From the NCBI RefSeq assembly GCF_900113945.1, contig NZ_FORG01000007.1, positions 124,001 through 188,000 of the forward strand: 64,000 nucleotides of DNA, given 5' to 3'. The position numbers and the translations under genes are program-made. Origin of the DNA: Xenorhabdus mauleonii. Lineage in GTDB: Bacteria; Pseudomonadota; Gammaproteobacteria; Enterobacterales; Enterobacteriaceae. This document shows, one piece after another, positions 9,612-22,264 of this stretch (its first letter is position 1; each line of letters opens with the position of its first letter). The notes under the pieces are model-generated. The model searched no databases and was not told the DNA's origin. It saw only the letters and a list, made by a program, of their open reading frames with translations.

Positions 9612-10580
9612 TTAAGGAAGAATGGAAGGCTGATCAGCCCCTTCTTTCTCAACTTTCTGTTGGATCATATGCTCACGTTTCATACCCAACTTCAGGGCCA
9701 GTGCCGAAGCAACATAGATAGAAGATACTGTACCGATAGAAACCCCGATCAACATCGCCAGCGAAAAGCCCTTGAGCATTTCACCACCGAAAATGTACAG
9801 CATCATCACAACCAGCAACGTAGTGGCTGAAGTCATGATAGTACGGCTCAGAGTCTGGGTCAGGGAAACGTTCGTGATTTCATAAGGTGTACCACGGCGT
9901 ATCTTACGGAAGTTTTCACGAATACGATCCGATACAACAATGCTATCGTTCAATGAATAGCCGATAACGGACATCAATGATGCAACAATAGTCAGGTCAA
10001 TCTCAATATGGAACAACGACAGTATGCCGAGAGTAATGATAACGTCATGCGCCAGCGCAATAACCGCCCCCAATGCCAGACGCCACTCGAAGCGGAAGCC
10101 TACATAAATCAGGATACAGATTAGCGCAGTCAATAACGCCATAGCCCCGGTTTGTGCCAGTTCAGAGCCTACACTCGGACCAACAAATTCAACGCGGTTG
10201 ACCTTAGCGCCACTATCAACATGCTGATTAATAACCGAAAGAACCTTACTACCCAGTTCTTGCCCTTCATTGCCGGCAACCGGAGGCATACGAACCATGA
10301 TATCACGGCTGCTGCCAAAGTTTTGCAACAGCGCGTCCGAGAAGCCATTTTTTGCCAGGCTATCACGCATCTTGTCCAAATCAGCAGGTTTGCTCAGGTT
10401 GATTTCAATTACCGTACCTCCGGTAAAATCAAGCCCCCAGTTAAACCCGCGGACTCCCATCAGCACGATAGATGCGACCAATAACAGGAACGAAATTCCA
10501 AAGGCAACGTTGTCCCAGCGCATAAAGTCGATAACTTTACGCCCATAGTTTAATTGTTCAACAGTATAATCCTGTGCCAC
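9612..10580 (-). CDS. secF: Protein translocase subunit SecF
   Basis: Inner-membrane partner of SecD in the SecDF-YajC complex, which uses proton motive force to help proteins leave the SecYEG channel. Six membrane segments are expected; [29 protein letters not shown] and [14 protein letters not shown] are diagnostic, and the C-terminus [14 protein letters not shown] equals that of E. coli as I recall it. I chose the GTG at 10580 (322 residues, [16 protein letters not shown]) because AAGGAG lies six bases upstream; the frame is open to 10622. It follows the secD stop by ten bases. Confidence 0.95.
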   Translation of the reverse strand: MAQDYTVEQLNYGRKVIDFMRWDNVAFGISFLLLVASIVLMGVRGFNWGLDFTGGTVIEINLSKPADLDKMRDSLAKNGFSDALLQNFGSSRDIMVRMPPVAGNEGQELGSKVLSVINQHVDSGAKVNRVEFVGPSVGSELAQTGAMALLTALICILIYVGFRFEWRLALGAVIALAHDVIITLGILSLFHIEIDLTIVASLMSVIGYSLNDSIVVSDRIRENFRKIRRGTPYEITNVSLTQTLSRTIMTSATTLLVVMMLYIFGGEMLKGFSLAMLIGVSIGTVSSIYVASALALKLGMKREHMIQQKVEKEGADQPSILP

Positions 10581-10590
10581 AACGTGCTCC

Positions 10591-12438
10591 TTAAATTGAC
10601 AACTTATTGATACGCTTGCCACCGTATAGCAAGTTCACGATTGCACGTGTTCCCACAATAGCGGTGAACATGGAAGTCGCCACACCAATACTGGTAGTAA
10701 TCGCAAAGCCCTTAATCGAGCCGGTACCTACCGCATACAGGATGACAGCCGTGATCAGCGTAGTCAGGTTTGCATCGATAATACTGGAGAACGCGCCTTT
10801 GTAACCTTCATGAATTGCTTGCTGTACCGTACGGCCATTGCGCAATTCTTCTTTGATACGCTCGTTTATCAACACGTTCGCATCCACGGCGACAGAAAGT
10901 GTCAGAACGATACCTGCAATCCCCGGCATTGTCAGCGTTGCTCCCGGCAACAGAGACATGATCCCAACGACCAATACCAAGTTAGCCAACAGTGCACTGC
11001 TCGCAATCAAACCAAATTTGCGGTAGTAAATGACCATAAACAAGATGGACGCAATCAAACCCCACAGACACGCTTCAAGGCCTTGCTGAATGTTTTGCGT
11101 ACCCAGAGTTGGCCCGATGGTACGCTCTTCCACAATCTGGATTGGCGCAATCAACGCACCAGCACGCAACAACAGAGACAGTTGACGGGCTTCTGCTGGG
11201 TTAGAGATGCCTGTAATACGGAAACTATTGCCTAAACGTGACTGAATGGTAGCAATGTTGATGACTTCTTCTTTCTTGACCAAAATAGCCCGACCACTGG
11301 CATCTTTCTTACCGCTGTCTTTATATTCTACAAACAGGGTTGCCATTGGTTTTTGCAGATTATCTTTGGTGAAATTAGACATCGCAGTACCGCCAGCGCT
11401 GTCCAGAGAAATGTTAACCTGCGGATAACCGTTCTCATCGGTGCTGGAAGTGGAATCAGTAATATGATCACCAGTCAGGATAACGCGCTTGTACAACACT
11501 ACAGGGTTACCATCGCGGGTATACTGTAGTTCTGAGTCAGCCGGAATACGGCCGGACAAAGCTGCATTTTGGTCAACGTTGGTATTGACCAGACGGAATT
11601 CCAGGGTCGCAGTCGCACCGAGGATCTCTTTCGCGCGGGCAGTATCCTGAATACCGGGCAATTCAACCACAATGCGGTCAGCCCCCTGACGTTGAACCAA
11701 AGGTTCAGCAACGCCCAGTTGGTTAACGCGATTGCGCAGAATAGTGATGTTTTGTTGTACCGCGTAAGAACGGGCTTCACGCAGACGTTCATCACTCATA
11801 ACAACTTTCAGCGTGTTATTGGTACTATTGGAAAATACTAAGTCGCGATGGCGTGGCTCGAGATAGCTTTCCGCTTTAGAGCGTGTTTCGCTATCACGGA
11901 AACGCATTTCAACACCGTAATTATCCACTTTGCGAATAGTGGAATAAGAAATGCCTTGCTCACGCAGCTCAGAACGCAAACTATCAACATTCTGCTCTTG
12001 TAACTTGCTCAGTGCGGTTTCCATATCCACTTCCATCAAGAAGTGAACACCACCACGCAGGTCAAGCCCCAGCTTCATTGGTTCGGCACCAATGGTTCTT
12101 AGCCAGAGAGGTGTTAAGGGAGCCAGGTTCAGAGCCACAACATATTGCTCGCCTAATGCAGAAGCTAATGCTTCACGAGCACGGAGCTGAACGTCAGAAT
12201 TATTGAAACGGGCAAGAATAGCGCCATCTTCCAATACAATGGACTTACTCTTGATTTGGTCTTTTTCTAAAACATTACGGACTTGGTCCAGCGTTTTTTC
12301 ACTGGCGGCGATGCCTCGCGCGCCAGTGATTTGTACAGCCGGATCCTCACCATAAAGGTTGGGAAGTGCATAAAGCAAACCGATGAGGATCGCAGCGATC
12401 AGCATCAGATACTTCCACAAAGGATAACGGTTCAACAC
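10591..12438 (-). CDS. secD: Protein translocase subunit SecD
   Basis: RND-superfamily membrane protein with a large periplasmic P1 domain that acts in the late stages of Sec export. At 615 residues it matches E. coli SecD. It begins [20 protein letters not shown] (first membrane segment). [16 protein letters not shown] lies near residue 125, and the C-terminal five-helix block holds [18 protein letters not shown] with the conserved Asp needed for proton flow. It sits between yajC and secF in one operon. Confidence 0.97.
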   Translation of the reverse strand: MLNRYPLWKYLMLIAAILIGLLYALPNLYGEDPAVQITGARGIAASEKTLDQVRNVLEKDQIKSKSIVLEDGAILARFNNSDVQLRAREALASALGEQYVVALNLAPLTPLWLRTIGAEPMKLGLDLRGGVHFLMEVDMETALSKLQEQNVDSLRSELREQGISYSTIRKVDNYGVEMRFRDSETRSKAESYLEPRHRDLVFSNSTNNTLKVVMSDERLREARSYAVQQNITILRNRVNQLGVAEPLVQRQGADRIVVELPGIQDTARAKEILGATATLEFRLVNTNVDQNAALSGRIPADSELQYTRDGNPVVLYKRVILTGDHITDSTSSTDENGYPQVNISLDSAGGTAMSNFTKDNLQKPMATLFVEYKDSGKKDASGRAILVKKEEVINIATIQSRLGNSFRITGISNPAEARQLSLLLRAGALIAPIQIVEERTIGPTLGTQNIQQGLEACLWGLIASILFMVIYYRKFGLIASSALLANLVLVVGIMSLLPGATLTMPGIAGIVLTLSVAVDANVLINERIKEELRNGRTVQQAIHEGYKGAFSSIIDANLTTLITAVILYAVGTGSIKGFAITTSIGVATSMFTAIVGTRAIVNLLYGGKRINKLSI

Positions 12439-12466
12439 GGCAGTTCCCTTCGGGAAAATCGGAAAA

Positions 12467-12805
12467 TTAAATAGCCTTCATTGTACCTTTCGGCAAAACG
12501 GCGGCGACGAAGTCACGCTTGACGGTTATTTCTGTGGTGTCATTCAGGGCAATAACAATATAACCCGTTTCAGACACTTTAGTGACGCGACCAACCAGAC
12601 CACCAGAAGTCAGCACTTCATCACCTTTGGAGATGGATTCCATTAATTTTTTATGTTCTTTGGTACGCTTTTGTTGTGGACGCAAGATCATGAAATAGAA
12701 AATCAAACCGAAAACAACCAGCATGATAATCAGAGAATATGGGTTCCCCTGAGCTTGTGCTGGAGCACCAGCAGCTGCCGCAGCTTCAGAAATAAAAAAA
12801 CTCAT
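12467..12805 (-). CDS. yajC: Preprotein translocase accessory subunit YajC
   Basis: Small single-pass protein that binds SecDF. The 112-residue sequence shows [17 protein letters not shown], then one membrane helix ([20 protein letters not shown]) and a cytoplasmic basic domain starting [12 protein letters not shown]. The ATG at 12805 is preceded by GAGGG; the frame also allows a TTG one codon earlier. It lies 28 bases upstream of secD. Confidence 0.96.
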   Translation of the reverse strand: MSFFISEAAAAAGAPAQAQGNPYSLIIMLVVFGLIFYFMILRPQQKRTKEHKKLMESISKGDEVLTSGGLVGRVTKVSETGYIVIALNDTTEITVKRDFVAAVLPKGTMKAI

Positions 12806-12823
12806 CAAATTTCCCTCATTGTT

Positions 12824-12880
12824 ATCGAAAGTATTACTAGTTACCGAAAGTATTACTATTTATCAAAAGTATTACTATCT
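12824..12880. repeat. Three tandem 19-bp repeats between tgt and yajC
   Basis: Units at 12824-12842, 12843-12861 and 12862-12880 share the core AAAGTATTACTA with a few substitutions. They sit immediately upstream of the yajC Shine-Dalgarno on the reverse strand, inside the queA-tgt-yajC-secD-secF run. Confidence 0.8.
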
Positions 12881-12953
12881 AAAAATCGATAATGGCTCGA
12901 TCAAAAACCAGCCCAATATGCTACACATATTAAGGCTGATTAGTCACGCCAAA

Positions 12954-14078
<1,125 letters not shown>

Positions 14079-14127
14079 TTAACCTCCATACATCAGAAAA
14101 ACAGTCTGATGTTATGTTTAGACACCG

Positions 14128-14152
14128 TTCATATCAGCGGAGCTGATATGAA
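14128..14152. other. Perfect 11-bp hairpin between queA and tgt
   Basis: TTCATATCAGC, loop GGA, GCTGATATGAA. A second, 8-bp hairpin (ACATCAGA and TCTGATGT) adjoins it nearer the tgt start. Neither has a T-tract, so they are more likely RNA processing or stability elements than terminators. Confidence 0.6.
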
Positions 14153-14189
14153 GAACATTTTGATTTCAAAATCTTTTATTGCAATATTT

Positions 14190-15275
14190 TTATTTCGATA
14201 TCATCTCTTTTGACGCAGCTTCATTACGATTAATGAACATCGCATCACCGTAGCTGAAAAAACGATATTTTTCTGCGACAGCTTCTTTATAGGCATTCAT
14301 GGTATTTTTATAACCCGCAAATGCAGAAACCAGCATGATCAGGGTGGATTCCGGCAGGTGGAAATTAGTGATCAACGCATCAACAACCTGATATTCAAAC
14401 CCAGGATAGATAAAGATTTGGGTGTCATCAAAGAATGGGGCGATAACGCCATCCTGACAGGCTCTGGCAGCACTTTCCAAGGAGCGGACTGATGTTGTTC
14501 CAACTGCAACGACTTTATTGCCACGTGCCTTGCATGCCAGCACAGCGTCCACGACATCCTGCGGCACTTCAGCATATTCAGCATGCATTACATGATCTTC
14601 GATGGTTTCCACCCTAACAGGTTGAAAAGTACCGGCGCCGACATGCAAAGTGACAAAAGACATTTCAACGCCTTTTTCTTTCAAGGCGGCTAAAAGTGGC
14701 TCATCAAAATGTAATCCCGCTGTCGGTGCTGCAACCGCTCCCGGACGTTCGCTGTAAACCGTCTGATATAATTCACGATCCGCATCTTCATCAGGGCGAG
14801 CGATATAGGGAGGCAACGGCATATGACCAACTTGCTCCAAAATGGTCAATACATCACGCTCATCATCAAAACGAATTTCAAATAAAGTGTCGTGGCGTGC
14901 CAGCATTGTTGCCTTAATGCTTTGCTCCTCACCAATAACATCTTCACCAAGAATAAGCTCTGCGCCTTCTTTCGGTGCCTTGGACGCACGAACGTGAGCG
15001 AGCACTCGCTTATTATCCAGCATCCTTTCAACTAAAACTTCCAATTTCCCCCCCGTTGCCTTGCGGCCAAACAGACGCGCAGGGATAACACGGGTATTAT
15101 TGAAAACCAATAGGTCACCAGCCTCCAGTTTATCCAACACATCAGTAAAAATACCATGTGTCAGTTTCCCTGTTTCGCCATCAAGGGAAAGTAAGCGGCA
15201 ACCACTTCGTTGCGGCTGGGGATAGTGAGCAATTAGCTCTTCTGGCAGTTCAAAAGTAAAATCAGCGACACGCAT
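14190..15275 (-). CDS. queA: S-adenosylmethionine:tRNA ribosyltransferase-isomerase
   Basis: Transfers and isomerises the ribosyl group of SAM onto preQ1-tRNA to form epoxyqueuosine. The 361-residue protein starts [20 protein letters not shown] and contains the family stretches [47 protein letters not shown] [13 protein letters not shown], and [19 protein letters not shown]. It heads the queA-tgt-yajC-secD-secF run and diverges from acpH. Confidence 0.97.
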   Translation of the reverse strand: MRVADFTFELPEELIAHYPQPQRSGCRLLSLDGETGKLTHGIFTDVLDKLEAGDLLVFNNTRVIPARLFGRKATGGKLEVLVERMLDNKRVLAHVRASKAPKEGAELILGEDVIGEEQSIKATMLARHDTLFEIRFDDERDVLTILEQVGHMPLPPYIARPDEDADRELYQTVYSERPGAVAAPTAGLHFDEPLLAALKEKGVEMSFVTLHVGAGTFQPVRVETIEDHVMHAEYAEVPQDVVDAVLACKARGNKVVAVGTTSVRSLESAARACQDGVIAPFFDDTQIFIYPGFEYQVVDALITNFHLPESTLIMLVSAFAGYKNTMNAYKEAVAEKYRFFSYGDAMFINRNEAASKEMISK

Positions 15276-15381
15276 TTTTTATCTGTATCATTCAAAAAAA
15301 CAGGCGGACTAGTCTAGTGCTGCAAACACAATGGTGCAACAAAGAAGCATCTGGTTTAACTAATTACGGTATACTTTCATT

Positions 15382-16005
15382 ATGAATTTTCTCGCACATC
15401 TTCATTTAGCCGCATTATCGGGAAGTTCCTTATTGGGCAATTTGATGGCGGATTTCGTCAGGGGATCGCCAGACGGATTATTCAGCCCCGATATTGTAGC
15501 AGGTATCCGTATGCACCGCAGGGTAGACCGGCTGACTGATGAACACCCATTGGTATCAGAAGCGCGCAGTTTGTTTCGCAGCGAATATCGACGCGTTGCC
15601 CCAATTACTTTGGACATCATTTGGGATCATTTTCTTTCGCTGCATTGGGATAAATTCGAGAAAAATTATTCCCTGCCTGCATTTGTCGATTATGCCCGCA
15701 GTCATATTGAGCCACATCTCGCTTCTACGCCTGAAAAATTCCAAGAGCTCAACAAATATCTCTGGTCGCAAAACTTGCTTATCCGTTATGCGGATATGAA
15801 CTGCATTGCTAACGTCTTGCAAGGCATGGCACGCAGACGCCCCAAATTATCGGCCTTGGCAGGTTCATATCAAGATATAGAAAACCATTACTCGGCATTT
15901 GAAGCGCTATTTTGTCAATTTTATCCGCAGATGATGGAATTGGCCTCAAACAAGCGCCTACTTGAGCAGGAAATTTCTCCAGAGCCTTGCACTTTTCCCA
16001 AATAG
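15382..16005 (+). CDS. acpH: Acyl carrier protein phosphodiesterase
   Basis: Removes 4'-phosphopantetheine from holo-ACP (ACP hydrolyase). The sequence is clearly Acp[50 protein letters not shown] with the metal-binding His/Asp of the HD-like site, and [15 protein letters not shown]. Its 207 residues slightly exceed E. coli's 193. Divergent from queA, as in E. coli. No good Shine-Dalgarno is visible before the ATG. Confidence 0.95.
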   Translation: MNFLAHLHLAALSGSSLLGNLMADFVRGSPDGLFSPDIVAGIRMHRRVDRLTDEHPLVSEARSLFRSEYRRVAPITLDIIWDHFLSLHWDKFEKNYSLPAFVDYARSHIEPHLASTPEKFQELNKYLWSQNLLIRYADMNCIANVLQGMARRRPKLSALAGSYQDIENHYSAFEALFCQFYPQMMELASNKRLLEQEISPEPCTFPK

Positions 16006-16160
16006 CTTTATCTTATGTAGGCGAAAAGAAATTAAAAGTAGCGTATTGATAGGTAAAACCTATTATAGCAATTGGTAATTTATCCTTTATTGCTATACCT
16101 TAATTCCTTATGCTGTAACCCGTTTCTTTATAACACCTTTTAAAATCACAGGAGTCAATT

Positions 16161-16763
16161 ATGGTTTTAGTAACCCGCCAAGCCCCTGACTTTACAGCTG
16201 CTGCAGTTCTCGGTAACGGTGAAATCGTCGATAACTTTAACCTGAAAAAACATCTGAATGGCCGCGCGGCGGTTATCTTCTTCTGGCCAATGGACTTCAC
16301 TTTTGTTTGCCCTTCTGAGCTGATCGCTTTCGATCACCGCTATGAAGAATTCCAAAAACGCGGTGTTGAAGTTATTGGTGTTTCTTTCGACTCTGAGTTC
16401 GTTCACAACGCATGGCGCAAAACTCCAATCAGCGAAGGCGGCATTGGCGAAGTTAAATACCCAATGGTTGCTGACATCAAACGTGACATCATGAAAGCTT
16501 ACGGCATTGAGCATCCAGAAGCTGGCGTTGCTCTGCGTGGTTCTTTCCTGATTGACAAAAACGGTGTTGTCCGTCACCAAGTCGTCAACGATCTGCCACT
16601 GGGCCGTAACATTGATGAAATGGTACGTATGGTTGACGCTCTGCAATTCCATGAAGAGCATGGCGAAGTTTGCCCTGCACAATGGTCAAAAGGTCAGGAA
16701 GGTATGGGCGCTTCACCTGAAGGCGTAGCAAAATACCTGACTAAAAACGCTGATAAACTGTAA
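16161..16763 (+). CDS. Typical 2-Cys peroxiredoxin (AhpC/Tsa family, peroxiredoxin C)
   Basis: Reduces hydrogen peroxide and organic hydroperoxides in the cytoplasm. The peroxidatic Cys is in FTFVCPSE (residue 50) and the resolving Cys in GEVCPAQW near residue 171; both are present. The length of 200 residues is typical. AGGAG precedes the ATG and a terminator follows, so it looks monocistronic. No ahpF is nearby; in related genera this gene is commonly found near acpH-queA. The sequence looks codon-biased for high expression. Confidence 0.93.
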   Translation: MVLVTRQAPDFTAAAVLGNGEIVDNFNLKKHLNGRAAVIFFWPMDFTFVCPSELIAFDHRYEEFQKRGVEVIGVSFDSEFVHNAWRKTPISEGGIGEVKYPMVADIKRDIMKAYGIEHPEAGVALRGSFLIDKNGVVRHQVVNDLPLGRNIDEMVRMVDALQFHEEHGEVCPAQWSKGQEGMGASPEGVAKYLTKNADKL

Positions 16764-16804
16764 TTACTATTACAATCAAGTAATATTTGTTATCAATCAT
16801 CTCA

Positions 16805-16836
16805 AAACCAGTCGCTCAATCGGCTGGTTTTTTTTG
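16805..16836 (+). terminator. Rho-independent terminator of the peroxiredoxin gene
   Basis: AAACCAGTCG pairs with CGGCTGGTTT (one G-T pair) around a 6-base loop and runs into a T-tract of eight. It is 41 bases past the stop. Confidence 0.88.
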
Positions 16837-17014
16837 CTTCATAAAAACCGTTTCAAGAAATTATTTTATTTGAAATCCCCGTCAGATCACCTTTACACGC
16901 AGAAAATCACCTTTTCAAAATCTTGAGCTTTAGATAAGGTTAATCACATTCCATTAACAAAAACATTACAACCACTTGGGTTTCTGTACGAAAAACTCAC
17001 ACAGGAGAGCTCAC

Positions 17015-18775
17015 ATGCAAAAAAAATGGAAAATTCCGCTCATCGTTGTATCCCTGCTCATTTTGTCCCCACTATACGCTGCGACTGAACCGGCTGTTGA
17101 AGCCAAACAAGGTATGGTTGTCAGTTCCCAAAAACTCGCATCACAAGCCGGCATTGATATCCTTAAAATGGGTGGCAATGCCATTGATGCTGCAATTGCG
17201 GTTGGCTATGCCCAAGCCGTCGTCAATCCCTGTTGTGGCAACATCGGCGGCGGTGGTTTTATGACCATCCATCTCGCCGATGGTAAAGATACCTTCATTA
17301 ACTTCCGCGAAACGGCTCCCGCCTCAGCCAGCGCTGATATGTATCTGGACAAAGACGGCAATGTTATCAAAGGTGCCAGTCTGTATGGCTATAAAGCGGC
17401 GGGCGTTCCGGGCACTGTCATGGGATTTGAAACAGCCTTGAAAAAATACGGGACATTAACCCGTGCACAAGTCATGGCGCCCGCTATCAAGCTGGCTCGC
17501 GAAGGCTACATCCTGACACGCGGTGATACTGATATTCTGGATACTACGGTCAAGCGTTTCGCCCAAGATCCTGAAGCCGCGCGTATCTTTTTGCGTAAAG
17601 ATGGCACGCCATTGCAACCGGGGGACAGACTCGTCCAGACCGATTTAGCAAACACGCTGGAAATGATTGCCAAACAAGGGCCTGATGCCTTTTATCATGG
17701 AAAAATCCCCCAGCTCGTTGAAGAGGCATCGAAAAAATCCGGAGGAATTATCACCGCAGCCGATTTTGCCAATTTCCGGATTACTGAAACAGCACCGGTC
17801 ACCTGTACTTATCGCGGTTACAAATTTATCTCTTCTCCACCTCCCAGCTCCGGCGGTGTTACATTATGCGAAATATTGAATGTTGTTGAGGGTTATGATC
17901 TGAAATCCATGGGATTCAATTCTGCCGCTTATATTCATACCCTGACAGAAGCGATGCGCCACGCGTACATGGACAGAAATACCTATCTCGGCGATCCGGA
18001 GTTCATTAATAACCCGCTTGATAGGCTGCTGAGCAAAAGCTATGCCGAATCCATCAGAAAAGAGATCCAGCCGAATAAAGCTGCGCAATCAGCAAATGTT
18101 CAGCCCGGCATTGGCCCCCATGAGAAACCAGAAACGACACATTATTCTGTGGTAGATAAAGAAGGCAATGCGGTATCGACTACCTACACCATCAATGGGC
18201 GCTTTGGTGCTGTTGTCATCGCTCCGGGCACCGGCTTTTTCTTAAACGATGAGATGGATGATTTTACGACTAAAGTCGGGGAAAAAAACATGTATGGGCT
18301 GGTACAGGGCGCAAAGAACTCAATTGCCCCCGGTAAGCGCCCACTATCATCAATGAGCCCCACACTCGTGACCAAGGATGGCAAGATATTTTTGGTTTTA
18401 GGCTCTCCTGGAGGCTCTCGCATTATTTCCATCACATTACAAAGCGCCCTGAATATCATCGACTTCAAGATGCCACCTCAGGAAGCCGTCAACAGCCCGC
18501 GCATCCACCATCAATGGTTACCTGATGAGGTTTATTATGAGCAACGTGGTTTGTCTACAGACACTCTGAATCTACTGGAGAAAATGGGTTATAAAATGGT
18601 AGAGCAATCTCCATGGGGAGCGACGGAGTTGATCATGATTGGATTACCGGGGGCTGCGGGAGTGAAACCTGAATCTTCCGGTAATGATTCTGCCGTTTCT
18701 GGCATTGTTCGCGAAGGCTATATTTACGGCTCCAATGATGTACGGAGACCCGCTGGTGCTGCCATTGGTTACTAA
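17015..18775 (+). CDS. ggt: Gamma-glutamyltranspeptidase (glutathione hydrolase), periplasmic
   Basis: Autoprocessing N-terminal nucleophile hydrolase that cleaves gamma-glutamyl bonds such as in glutathione. An N-terminal signal peptide is visible (MQKKWKIPLIVVSLLILSPL, cleavage after YAA-like residues). The catalytic Thr that starts the small subunit is in TTHYSVVDKEGNAVSTTYT, about residue 378. The substrate-binding SSMSPT and LGSPGGSRI follow. I chose the ATG at 17015 (586 residues) because GGAG lies seven bases upstream; the frame opens at 16976. Transcribed alone, with a hairpin downstream. Confidence 0.96.
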   Translation: MQKKWKIPLIVVSLLILSPLYAATEPAVEAKQGMVVSSQKLASQAGIDILKMGGNAIDAAIAVGYAQAVVNPCCGNIGGGGFMTIHLADGKDTFINFRETAPASASADMYLDKDGNVIKGASLYGYKAAGVPGTVMGFETALKKYGTLTRAQVMAPAIKLAREGYILTRGDTDILDTTVKRFAQDPEAARIFLRKDGTPLQPGDRLVQTDLANTLEMIAKQGPDAFYHGKIPQLVEEASKKSGGIITAADFANFRITETAPVTCTYRGYKFISSPPPSSGGVTLCEILNVVEGYDLKSMGFNSAAYIHTLTEAMRHAYMDRNTYLGDPEFINNPLDRLLSKSYAESIRKEIQPNKAAQSANVQPGIGPHEKPETTHYSVVDKEGNAVSTTYTINGRFGAVVIAPGTGFFLNDEMDDFTTKVGEKNMYGLVQGAKNSIAPGKRPLSSMSPTLVTKDGKIFLVLGSPGGSRIISITLQSALNIIDFKMPPQEAVNSPRIHHQWLPDEVYYEQRGLSTDTLNLLEKMGYKMVEQSPWGATELIMIGLPGAAGVKPESSGNDSAVSGIVREGYIYGSNDVRRPAGAAIGY

Positions 18776-18836
18776 TCCAATGCAACTTCACACCTCAGAC
18801 ACACATACCAAACACACGTACATCGTGTAAATAAAC

Positions 18837-18867
18837 AAGGGTGAGCTGTTTGTACATGCTCACCCTT
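18837..18867 (+). terminator. Hairpin downstream of ggt
   Basis: Perfect 10-bp stem AAGGGTGAGC with an 11-base loop, 61 bases past the ggt stop. The following ACTATTATCC is only weakly T-rich. Confidence 0.65.
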
Positions 18868-18961
18868 ACTATTATCCTTGCATCCCTGCCGCATTGGACG
18901 GGGCTTGCAACAGATTTTACACCATTAACGCATGAAGCGACCTACAGCTATTTTAAACTTA

Positions 18962-19029
18962 CTCGTGTTTTAAATTTATTCATGTTTTGAATCTACAAGT
19001 GATTTAAATCTACGAATGTTTTAACCCCA
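18962..19029. repeat. Four degenerate tandem 17-bp repeats
   Basis: Units at 18962-18978, 18979-18995, 18996-19012 and 19013-19029 share TGTTTTAAATCTA-like cores. They lie between the convergent genes ggt and brnQ. Confidence 0.75.
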
Positions 19030-19048
19030 CTAGCTATAAGTTTTATTC

Positions 19049-20392
19049 TTACTTCTCTTCATGCTGCATTTCACACTTTGGGAGCTGCTTTGCTCCTCCT
19101 ATAACCCGGTCGTAGAAACCACATACAGCAACCGTTAACAGGGTAGGCAGCAACCATGCCAGGCCTTGATCAGCCAAAGGCAGGTGTTTTGCCCAGTCTG
19201 GCAGTAAGTGAATCAGATATTCAGAAGATTTCACTGCATCTAAAATTCCAAACAACAAACTCACAGTCATTGCCGGAGCCAGAATGCGTGTAAAGTTCTT
19301 CCACCAGCTTATAGTAAAGCTCAACAATACCAATACGATACATGGTGGATAAATGGCTGTCAGCACTGGAGCTGAGAACTTAATCAAGTAGTTCAGTCCC
19401 AGATTAGATACCAACATGGAGAAAGTGCCCAGAATCAGTACCAGAGAGCGGTAAGAGAGCGACAAATAACGGCTGAAGAACTCAGCGCAAGCACAAGTCA
19501 GGCCCACCGCAGTGACCATACAAGCAACGAAAATCAGAACTGCGAGAAAGAAACTGCCGTAATTGCCAAACACATTCTGAACATAAGCATGCAGGATTTG
19601 TGCGCCATTTTCGGCTGTTGGTACGAGTGAACCACTGTTTTCGCCTAATTTGAACAGGGAAAGATACACTAAAGCCAAGCCCAAACCTGCAATGATGCCC
19701 GCCCATATCGCATAACGGGTCAACAAAGAAGAAGCATTCACGCCTCTGGAACGGGCAGCATTGACAATAACAATGCCAAAGACCATCGCTGCCAGCGTGT
19801 CCATAGTCAAATAGCCATTAACAAAGCCATTTGAGAATGGAACGTCTTTATAGGTTGCAACCGCCGGAATAGGACTGCCCGCAGGCCATAATATAGCCGC
19901 AATGCCCAGAACGGCCAAAGCCAGAATTTTGATTGGAGCCAATATATGCCCCACGTTATCCAGCAATTTACCCGGATACAGAGAAATCAAAATAACGAGC
20001 GCAAAATAAGCGATGCTATAAATGAACAAAGGAAGATCACCCTCTCCACTAATAGGCGCAATCCCCACTTCAAAAGAAACTGTCGCTGTTCTCGGCGTTG
20101 CAAATAGAGGGCCAACCGCCAGATAGCAAATCGTTGCCAAAATCAAACCGGCGGTTTTACCAATAGGCGAGCTAAGTTCTTCAATGCCACCACCGACTTT
20201 TGCCAAAGCAACGACGGTAATCACTGGCAGGCCAACGGCTGTTAACAAGAAGCCTAACGCTGCGGTCCAAACATGCTCACCAGCTTGCAGGCCAACCATA
20301 GGTGGGAAAATGATATTTCCCGCACCAACGAACAAGGCAAAGGTCATAAAACCTAATGCCAAAATATCCTTAGATGATAAACGGTATGCCAT
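19049..20392 (-). CDS. brnQ: Branched-chain amino acid transport system II carrier protein
   Basis: Sodium-coupled (LIVCS family) importer of leucine, isoleucine and valine with about 12 membrane segments. The family N-terminus [20 protein letters not shown] is followed by [20 protein letters not shown] and [20 protein letters not shown], near-identical to E. coli BrnQ. I start at the ATG at 20392 (447 residues), which aligns with E. coli. The frame stays open to a GTG at 20467 and would add a hydrophobic 25-residue extension; neither start has a clear Shine-Dalgarno. It follows phoR on the same strand, as in E. coli. Confidence 0.94.
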   Translation of the reverse strand: MAYRLSSKDILALGFMTFALFVGAGNIIFPPMVGLQAGEHVWTAALGFLLTAVGLPVITVVALAKVGGGIEELSSPIGKTAGLILATICYLAVGPLFATPRTATVSFEVGIAPISGEGDLPLFIYSIAYFALVILISLYPGKLLDNVGHILAPIKILALAVLGIAAILWPAGSPIPAVATYKDVPFSNGFVNGYLTMDTLAAMVFGIVIVNAARSRGVNASSLLTRYAIWAGIIAGLGLALVYLSLFKLGENSGSLVPTAENGAQILHAYVQNVFGNYGSFFLAVLIFVACMVTAVGLTCACAEFFSRYLSLSYRSLVLILGTFSMLVSNLGLNYLIKFSAPVLTAIYPPCIVLVLLSFTISWWKNFTRILAPAMTVSLLFGILDAVKSSEYLIHLLPDWAKHLPLADQGLAWLLPTLLTVAVCGFYDRVIGGAKQLPKCEMQHEEK

Positions 20393-20778
20393 AATAATTA
20401 TTAATGTATTTATTGCCAAAAGAATTGCATATGCGATAGTAAGTACCGCAAATACTTGAATTTTCACTGGCGAGACTGCGCTTTGATTTAACAGTCAATG
20501 AGCACGATAACATTCACTGATAGTCGCAAGATACAGAATGATAATGGTAATTACAGCTAGAATCGCCAACAACTGAGCTCAAGTAAAACTTTTATAGCGT
20601 TAAAAGGCAAGTGTCAAACCCCAAACCAGAATAATATTCTAAAGTAAATTTTAAAATCAGTGATTATTGTTATCTATCATTGAATACACACTATATGATT
20701 TGTACTTTTTGTGTCCGTATTGATTAATAAATAATTTTTTGCCCGCTTCGTTACCATTTAATCCCGTTAAATTATTTC

Positions 20779-22086
20779 TTATTTAATAAAATTATTTTTA
20801 TCAGAAACAATAAGCCGTGGCGCCAATATAAAACTAAACACAGCCCCTTTGCCCAAAGCGCTTGAAATATTGAGATGGCTATTATAGTGATGCAGCGCAT
20901 GTTTCACTATCGCAAGCCCCAATCCGCTCCCTCCTGTTTGCCGCGAGCGGGCGCGATCAATGCGATAAAAACGCTCAGTCAAACGTGGAATATGTTCTGC
21001 ACTGATCCCGATTCCATTGTCTTTCACTTCAAACAACGCCCCTTGGGTGACTCTTCGCCAGTTAACCTCGACCCGTGTTCCCAAGGGAGTATGTTTAATG
21101 GAGTTATAGACCAAATTTGACATGGCACTGCGAAGTTGCTCTTCATTGCCAAAAACTTGCAGCTTTTCATCAACATTAAACACAATATCATATTGATTGT
21201 TGCCCAAAGCCAAAGCTTCCTGCTGCAATAATTTCAATATAGAAGGGACATTGACTATTTCATTCATGTCAACTTGCGGCCCTGCTTCTATTTTTGAAAG
21301 ATGCAACAACTGTGTCACCAAGCTGTCCATCCTCCGGGTTTGCTCCTGCATTGTGCCGATGGCTTTCTGGTTCAATTTATTGTCGAACTCCTGATCTTGC
21401 ATCATTTCCAGATAACCTTGCAGTACTGTCAATGGCGTTTTTAATTCATGACTGACATTGGCAAAGAAATCCCGTCTGGCATTTTCCAATAATCTTTTTT
21501 GGGTAATATCACGCGCAACCATCAATAGTTGTTTTTCTGAATAAGGCATGACTCGAAATTCCACCATGTTTCCATTATTCAATTCGATGGTTAAAGGACG
21601 GGAAAAATCTCTCGCCATGATATAGCGACTGAAATCAGGGTAACGAAGTAAGTTGAAGATATGCTGACCATTATCCTCCGGCCAGCGAAACCCAAGCAAA
21701 TGTTGAGCCAATTGATTGCACCAAAAGATATTGCCTTCAGTGGTCATTATGACAATGGCATCTGGCAGGGATTCTGCGCCGCTGCGAAAACGTTTGATCA
21801 ATAATGCCAGCTCTCGCCGCCGCTTACGATTACGTTGCTGCATTTGATGGATACCATAAAAAATAGGTTCCCACCCACCGTAACCCGCCGGAGGTAACAT
21901 ACTGCGATCCAGCCACAGCCAATCAGATAATTTCAGCAAGTTATAGCCATTCCATACCAATGCCGAAAATAACGAAATGACCAGCAACCATGCCAGATGC
22001 CCAATAAACAGAGACAAAATCACGGCAGGCAGGCAAAAAAGCACAAGACCCAATACCAATTTTTTCCAAGATAAACGCTCAAGCAC
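20779..22086 (-). CDS. phoR: Phosphate regulon sensor histidine kinase PhoR
   Basis: Membrane sensor kinase that phosphorylates PhoB when phosphate is low, with the Pst transporter and PhoU controlling it. Two hydrophobic segments occur at residues 10-45, a PAS domain lies around 95-200, and the histidine box is [22 protein letters not shown]-binding motifs are [19 protein letters not shown] and [14 protein letters not shown]. 435 residues. The start is GTG with GGGGAA upstream. Transcribed with phoB, 178 bases downstream of it. Confidence 0.97.
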   Translation of the reverse strand: MLERLSWKKLVLGLVLFCLPAVILSLFIGHLAWLLVISLFSALVWNGYNLLKLSDWLWLDRSMLPPAGYGGWEPIFYGIHQMQQRNRKRRRELALLIKRFRSGAESLPDAIVIMTTEGNIFWCNQLAQHLLGFRWPEDNGQHIFNLLRYPDFSRYIMARDFSRPLTIELNNGNMVEFRVMPYSEKQLLMVARDITQKRLLENARRDFFANVSHELKTPLTVLQGYLEMMQDQEFDNKLNQKAIGTMQEQTRRMDSLVTQLLHLSKIEAGPQVDMNEIVNVPSILKLLQQEALALGNNQYDIVFNVDEKLQVFGNEEQLRSAMSNLVYNSIKHTPLGTRVEVNWRRVTQGALFEVKDNGIGISAEHIPRLTERFYRIDRARSRQTGGSGLGLAIVKHALHHYNSHLNISSALGKGAVFSFILAPRLIVSDKNNFIK

Positions 22087-22160
22087 GTAATATTCCCCGG
22101 CATAAGAAAACGATAATTCACTGACTCTAGATCCGATCTACTGACAGCTGATCCCTTACC

Positions 22161-22188
22161 ACAGATTTTTTATTACAGATCTTTTATT
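22161..22188. repeat. Tandem 14-bp repeat between phoB and phoR
   Basis: ACAGATTTTTTATT (22161-22174) is followed directly by ACAGATCTTTTATT (22175-22188) and a partial ACAGA. Confidence 0.6.
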
Positions 22189-22264
22189 ACAGAACGAATA
22201 GCCATTAATCAGGTTAGCTGAAATGACAACCATTCCCCACCAATGACAACAGAATTCAGAGTCA

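Noticed and set aside
20393-20467. N-terminal extension of BrnQ as an extra membrane helix
   Set aside because: The frame is open and hydrophobic, but the E. coli protein aligns from the internal ATG, and the GTG has no Shine-Dalgarno.
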